DNA of 64,000 nucleotides from Nocardia sp. CDC159 (lineage in GTDB: Bacteria; Actinomycetota; Actinomycetes; Mycobacteriales; Mycobacteriaceae): the NCBI RefSeq assembly GCF_023740735.1, contig NZ_JAMRXH010000005.1:434001-498000 (forward strand). Direction: 5' to 3'. Positions 60,576 through 64,000 of the stretch are shown here, one piece after another. The position numbers and the translations under genes were made by a program. The notes beneath the pieces were generated by a model. That model was not told the origin of the DNA. It worked only from the letters and a program-made list of their open reading frames with translations, and searched no databases. Numbering within the stretch: position 1 is the stretch's first letter; the number at the start of each line of letters is the position of its first letter.

Positions 60576-62149
60576 CAACAACCATTACGGGGACCGAGCA
60601 CGCCCTCGCGCTGCACAGGTCGATCAACTCCACCGAAGCCGAATTTCCGAACCTCGCCCTGCACATGCTCTTCGAGCGAGCGGCCACGGCGCACGCGGCA
60701 TCGACCGCGGTGATCGACGGTCGCCGGACGCTCACCTATGCCGAACTCGACGAGCGGGCGAACAGCCTGGCGGCCCGCCTGATCCGGGTCGGTGTCGAGC
60801 CCGGGTCGGTGGTGGCCGTCGCGGTGAAACGGTCGGTGGAGCTGGTCACCGCGCTCGTCGCGGTGATCAAATGTGGTGCGACATATCTGCCCGTCGACGC
60901 GGGCTGGCCGGATGCGCGCATTCGGCTCCTGCTCGACGAGACCGCGAGCCGCCACCTCGTCACCGACGCCGCCGAACCCCTCGCGCGGCGCTGCCCGGAT
61001 CGGATCACCGTCCCGGTCGAGGTGCCGAACGAGACCGGGGGACAGTGGAAACCGACGGCCGAGGTGGCCCCTGACGCGTGGGCGTACATCAACTACACCT
61101 CCGGTTCCACCGGCGCGCCCAAGGGAGTGCCGGTGCCGCATCGGGCGGTCGCCCGGCTGGTGTTCGACGCGCGCTATGCGGATCTGTCGTCGCGGCCGCG
61201 GATCCTGCAATTCGCGCCGGTGACCTTCGACGCGGCCACCTTCGAGATCTGGGGTGCGCTGCTGAACGGCGGTGTCTGCGTGCTGTATCCGGCGTCGCTG
61301 CTGCGGCTGTCGGTCTTGAAGCGCACGCTGGCCGACCACGACGTCGACGTCGTATTCCTGACGACCGCGCTGTTCAACACCATCCTCGACGAGGACCCGG
61401 CCGTGCTCGACCCGGTGCGCACCGTCCTGACCGGCGGCGAGGCCCATTCGGTCAAGCATATGGCGCGAGCGCTCGCCCGCTACGGCCCGGACAAGATCGT
61501 CAGCGTGTACGGGCCCACCGAGAGCACCACATTCGCCACCTTCCATCCCATCCGTCGCACGCCGGACGAGCTGAGCGCGCTGCCCATCGGGAAGCCGATC
61601 CAGAACACCCGGCTCTACCTCATTCGAGACCAAACCCTCTGCGAGCCCGGCGAACTTGGTGAGGTCTGTCTGGCCGGACCCGGACTGTCGCCGGGATACC
61701 TCGGAGCCCCGGAACTCACGGCGCGCAGATTCGTCGACTGCCGCATCGGCGATCGCCACGAACGGATATACCGGACGGGAGATCGCGCCTACCTGCGGGA
61801 GGACGGCGAGGTGGTCTTCCAGGGCCGAGACGACGATCAGGTCAAGGTCCGGGGATTTCGCATCGAACTCGGTGAGGTGGCACAGCATCTCGATCGGTGC
61901 CCCGGCGTAGGGCAGTGTTTCGTCACCGTGACAACCGAGGGCGGCGAGAAGACCCTGGTCGCCTTCGTCACCGCGAGCGATGGGGAGCTCTCGGATGCGG
62001 CGGTGCGCGACCATCTCGCGCACTCGCTGCCCGGCTACATGATTCCGTCGCGAATCCTGGTGATCGACGAGTTACCGATGGGACCGACCGGCAAGGTGGA
62101 TCGCCGCGCATTGCTCGCGGCACTACAGGAAGGAGCAGTGCTGTCATGA
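60572..62149 (+). CDS. free-standing NRPS adenylation domain, predicted isoleucine-like substrate
   Basis: A 525-residue adenylation enzyme with cores A3 Y-T-S-G-S-T-G-A-P-K-G, A5 V-Y-G-P-T-E, A7 Y-R-T-G-D, A8 V-K-V-R-G-F-R-I-E and A10 P-T-G-K-V-D-R. No C or T domain. Hand alignment to the phenylalanine-activating GrsA domain gives specificity residues D-A-F-F-L-G-V-T-F plus the invariant Lys, the pattern of Ile/Val-type domains and close to published isoleucine codes. It should load the separate PCP. GTG start at 60572 overlaps the thioesterase stop; the frame is open far upstream but not protein-like there. Confidence 0.95.
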   Translation: MTTTITGTEHALALHRSINSTEAEFPNLALHMLFERAATAHAASTAVIDGRRTLTYAELDERANSLAARLIRVGVEPGSVVAVAVKRSVELVTALVAVIKCGATYLPVDAGWPDARIRLLLDETASRHLVTDAAEPLARRCPDRITVPVEVPNETGGQWKPTAEVAPDAWAYINYTSGSTGAPKGVPVPHRAVARLVFDARYADLSSRPRILQFAPVTFDAATFEIWGALLNGGVCVLYPASLLRLSVLKRTLADHDVDVVFLTTALFNTILDEDPAVLDPVRTVLTGGEAHSVKHMARALARYGPDKIVSVYGPTESTTFATFHPIRRTPDELSALPIGKPIQNTRLYLIRDQTLCEPGELGEVCLAGPGLSPGYLGAPELTARRFVDCRIGDRHERIYRTGDRAYLREDGEVVFQGRDDDQVKVRGFRIELGEVAQHLDRCPGVGQCFVTVTTEGGEKTLVAFVTASDGELSDAAVRDHLAHSLPGYMIPSRILVIDELPMGPTGKVDRRALLAALQEGAVLS

Positions 62150-62619
62150 CATTGAGCACCCGCGCCCGGCAATTCCAGGAAACGCTGCGGGCCCTGCGAC
62201 CCGAGTTGACCGTCGAGGAACTGCCGAGTTCGACCCGCACCGCGGCCGATGCGGCGAAGACGTTGGGCTGCACGCAGTCCCAGATCGTGAAGTCGCTCGT
62301 CTTCCGCGACACCGAACGCGGTTCGGCGGTTCTGCTGCTGGTCAGCGGGACGAACCGGGTGGACGAACGGGTCGTCGGACAGGTGCTGGGCGGCGCGATC
62401 AAGAAGGCCGACGCCGACTTCGTCAAGGAGACCACCGGCTATGCGATCGGCGGCGTACCGCCGATCGGGCACAAACAACCGATCACCACCCTGGTCGACG
62501 CGGATCTGCTGCGATACGACCAAACATGGGCGGCCGCCGGCACTCCCCATGCCGTCTTCCGGATCACCGGCAAGATCACCGATATCCTCGGCGAGCATCG
62601 CGTGGTCCGGGTGCGATGA
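62146..62619 (+). CDS. YbaK/aminoacyl-tRNA deacylase-domain protein
   Basis: A 157-residue protein of the YbaK/ProXp family, enzymes that hydrolyse mischarged aminoacyl-tRNAs. The typical Q-I-V-K-S-L-V-F (with its conserved Lys), V-L-L-L-V-S-G-T-N-R and A-I-G-G-V-P-P-I-G-H (with a conserved Gly-Val-Pro-Pro) are present. Being inside the cluster and coupled (ATGA) to both neighbours, it may protect the producer from charging tRNA with the unusual amino acid, or act on a carrier-bound intermediate. Substrate untested. Confidence 0.92.
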   Translation: MTLSTRARQFQETLRALRPELTVEELPSSTRTAADAAKTLGCTQSQIVKSLVFRDTERGSAVLLLVSGTNRVDERVVGQVLGGAIKKADADFVKETTGYAIGGVPPIGHKQPITTLVDADLLRYDQTWAAAGTPHAVFRITGKITDILGEHRVVRVR

Positions 62620-63728
62620 GCGAGTTTCGGCAATTCGTCCGCGACGCCCTGGCGGAGATCGTCCTCCCGCACGCCGACCGCTGGGAGGACCAGGGCTTCA
62701 TCGACCGTGCGGCGTGGCAGGCCCTGGGCGCCCGCGGTCTGCTCGGCATCGGATTGTCGGGACCGGAGTTCCTGCGCAGCGCCGTCCTGCTGGAGGAATT
62801 GGGCCGGACCGGTTATGCGGGGGTGCGGGCCGCCATCGCGGTGCACGCCTATATGGCCGCGTCCTATCTGTCGCTGTTCGGCACGCCGGACCAGCGGCAT
62901 CGGTACGGTGAGCAACTCCGGCAGGGACGTCTCGTCGTGGCGCTGGCGATCAGCGAGCCCGAATCCGGTTCGGACCTGCGGGAGTTGGCGACCCGGGCCG
63001 ACCCGGCGGCCGAGGGATATCGGCTGACCGGCACGAAAAGCCCGGTGGCCAACGGTCTGAACGCGGACCTCCTGATCACCCTCGCGCGGACCGGCACCGG
63101 TGAGCTGTCGAATGCGCTGGCGGGCACGTCGTTGTTCATCGTGCGGGCCGACGAGGAGACGATGACGCGCTCCCCGCTGCCGATGCTGGGCTGGCACAGC
63201 GCGGGCATCGCGGCGATCGACCTGCGCGGGGTGGCGGTTGCGGACGACGACCTGCTCGGGCGCAAGGACCGCGCCCTGCTGCACATCATGCGGGCGCTGG
63301 ACTTCGAGCGGCTCGTGGCCGCCCTGCTGGCCCTGGGCGGTGCACGGCACTGCCTGGAACTGCTGGACGGCCATGCCCGCGCGCGGGTGATCAAGGGTGC
63401 GCCGCTCGCCTCCCATCAGGTGATCCGCCATCGCCTGGCCGAGCTGGCCGGCGAATTGGAACTCGTGCGCGGTTACGTCTACGAGGCCGCCCGCCTACAC
63501 AGCCTCGGACGACTGGACACCTTCACCGCCTCGACCGCGAAGCTGCGGGCGACCGAGCTGGCCGCCCGGGCCGCCCGCGTCTGCCTGCAATATCACGGCG
63601 CGCGGGGTTACGAGCGAAATTCGGTGCCCGCCAGGGTTTTCCGGGATGCCGCGGGCGCCACCATCGCCGCGGGGGCCACCGAGGTGATGTACGACCTCAT
63701 GGCCGAATCCGCTCGGTTCGCCGGATAA
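62616..63728 (+). CDS. acyl-CoA-dehydrogenase-like flavoprotein, candidate cyclopropane-forming enzyme
   Basis: A 370-residue acyl-CoA-dehydrogenase-fold protein. A-I-S-E-P-E-S-G-S-D (FAD and substrate loop), S-L-F-I-V and the C-terminal C-L-Q-Y-H-G-A-R-G-Y and A-A-G-A-T-E-V-M carry the family's catalytic-Glu region. In kutzneride biosynthesis a protein of this fold (KtzA) closes the cyclopropane of chloro-isoleucine on the PCP; a like role is plausible here because the halogenase, PCP and adenylation enzyme are all adjacent. Ordinary desaturation remains an alternative. ATGA overlap with the YbaK-type gene. Confidence 0.9.
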   Translation: MSEFRQFVRDALAEIVLPHADRWEDQGFIDRAAWQALGARGLLGIGLSGPEFLRSAVLLEELGRTGYAGVRAAIAVHAYMAASYLSLFGTPDQRHRYGEQLRQGRLVVALAISEPESGSDLRELATRADPAAEGYRLTGTKSPVANGLNADLLITLARTGTGELSNALAGTSLFIVRADEETMTRSPLPMLGWHSAGIAAIDLRGVAVADDDLLGRKDRALLHIMRALDFERLVAALLALGGARHCLELLDGHARARVIKGAPLASHQVIRHRLAELAGELELVRGYVYEAARLHSLGRLDTFTASTAKLRATELAARAARVCLQYHGARGYERNSVPARVFRDAAGATIAAGATEVMYDLMAESARFAG

Positions 63729-63745
63729 GCGAAAGGACGCAGCCG

Positions 63746-64000
63746 ATGTATTCGGGCAGCGCTGTGCTGGTTGTCGCGCATGTCCTCGGATGTCTGGCCG
63801 GTGTTCTCGCGCTGGCCTGGCTCGGCCGGGCCGCCGCACGGCGGCTCCGGCAGCCCGAGGTGATCGGCGAGGTCACCGCGGGTCTGCTGATCGGGCCCGT
63901 GGTACATGCGGTGGTAGGCGGGGACGCGTTCGACCGATTGCTGCCGGGCGAGGTGCTGACCGCATTGAAATTCGCCGGTGAGGCCGGGCTGGCGCTGGTA
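63746..64000 (+). CDS. N-terminal part of a Kef/CPA2-type cation/H+ antiporter (cut by the window)
   Basis: Eighty-five residues are visible: a first membrane segment V-L-G-C-L-A-G-V-L-A-L-A-W, then R-Q-P-E-V-I-G-E-V-T-A-G-L-L-I-G-P, the classic CPA2 signature, and a third hydrophobic stretch. The ATG at 63746 has AAAGGA. It starts 17 nt after the flavoprotein stop and could be co-transcribed with the cluster as a transporter, or be its right-hand neighbour. The rest lies beyond the window. Confidence 0.85.
   Translation, partial: MYSGSAVLVVAHVLGCLAGVLALAWLGRAAARRLRQPEVIGEVTAGLLIGPVVHAVVGGDAFDRLLPGEVLTALKFAGEAGLALV

Noticed and set aside
1..64000. CRISPR arrays, tRNA, rRNA or a prophage
   Set aside because: No regularly spaced repeats, no cloverleaf with a CCA-type end, no rRNA-like sequence and no phage structural or integrase genes were seen.

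Overview
The window is high-GC DNA from a mycolic-acid actinobacterium, most likely Nocardia or a close relative. The first 10.5 kb keep the gene order of the Mycobacterium tuberculosis block from ceoB/ceoC to sigA: TrkA-type K+ proteins, DUF3159, OB-fold protein, alpha/beta-hydrolase-like protein, DUF3710, dut, DUF3093, DUF4193, cei, suhB, ppgK, sigA. An ECF sigma factor of the SigD/ShbA type sits inside the block. GTG starts, ATGA overlaps and G+C-rich hairpin terminators are typical of the group.

From 10.6 to 28.8 kb are housekeeping and accessory genes: an F420-type oxidoreductase, a tandem pair of Na+/H+ antiporters, an MHYT membrane protein, ethanolamine ammonia-lyase (eutB-eutC), a rhomboid-like protein, a KhtTU-like antiporter with its regulatory subunit, small conserved proteins, a SNF2 helicase with a SWIM zinc-finger partner, a methyltransferase/AraC divergent pair and an SDR/TetR divergent pair with a perfect 13-nt inverted repeat between them. 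From 28.8 to 33.8 kb is a less conserved patch: a decayed fragment, a frameshifted lipoprotein gene, two secreted or membrane-anchored proteins and an intact IS5-family element. The IS landed in the overlapping stop codons of two convergent genes and spared both. From 33.8 to 37.7 kb, copper amine oxidase, APC permease and TetR form an overlapping operon. A DEAD-box helicase and a YihY-family protein follow.

From 40.9 to 63.7 kb lies what looks like an undescribed biosynthetic gene cluster. The right arm (58.6-63.7 kb, + strand) holds a SyrB2-type non-haem iron halogenase (HxA instead of HxD), a free-standing PCP, a type II thioesterase, a free-standing adenylation domain whose hand-read specificity code points to isoleucine, a YbaK-type deacylase and an acyl-CoA-dehydrogenase-like flavoprotein. 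This is the enzyme set that makes coronamic-acid-type cyclopropyl amino acids by cryptic chlorination (KtzA-D, CmaA-E). The middle (49.6-56.9 kb) holds acyl-building enzymes: an AT-less type I ketosynthase, an InhA/FabI-like reductase, an ACP, a radical SAM enzyme, a diiron oxygenase, a hotdog thioesterase, a FabF-like ketosynthase and a FabG-like reductase. The left arm (40.9-49.2 kb, - strand) holds a DUF2000 protein, a 2OG-Fe dioxygenase of the isoleucine-hydroxylase family, AzlCD, an APC permease, an aminotransferase, an ATP-grasp ligase, an EamA transporter and an FAD/NAD(P)-binding protein.

The left and right operons point away from each other, and each is preceded by the same 129-nt element (104 of 129 positions identical, no gaps). 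The element carries a conserved palindrome and a possible leader peptide, so the two arms are probably co-regulated. A plausible product is a modified branched-chain amino acid joined to a short acyl chain. That product is inference.
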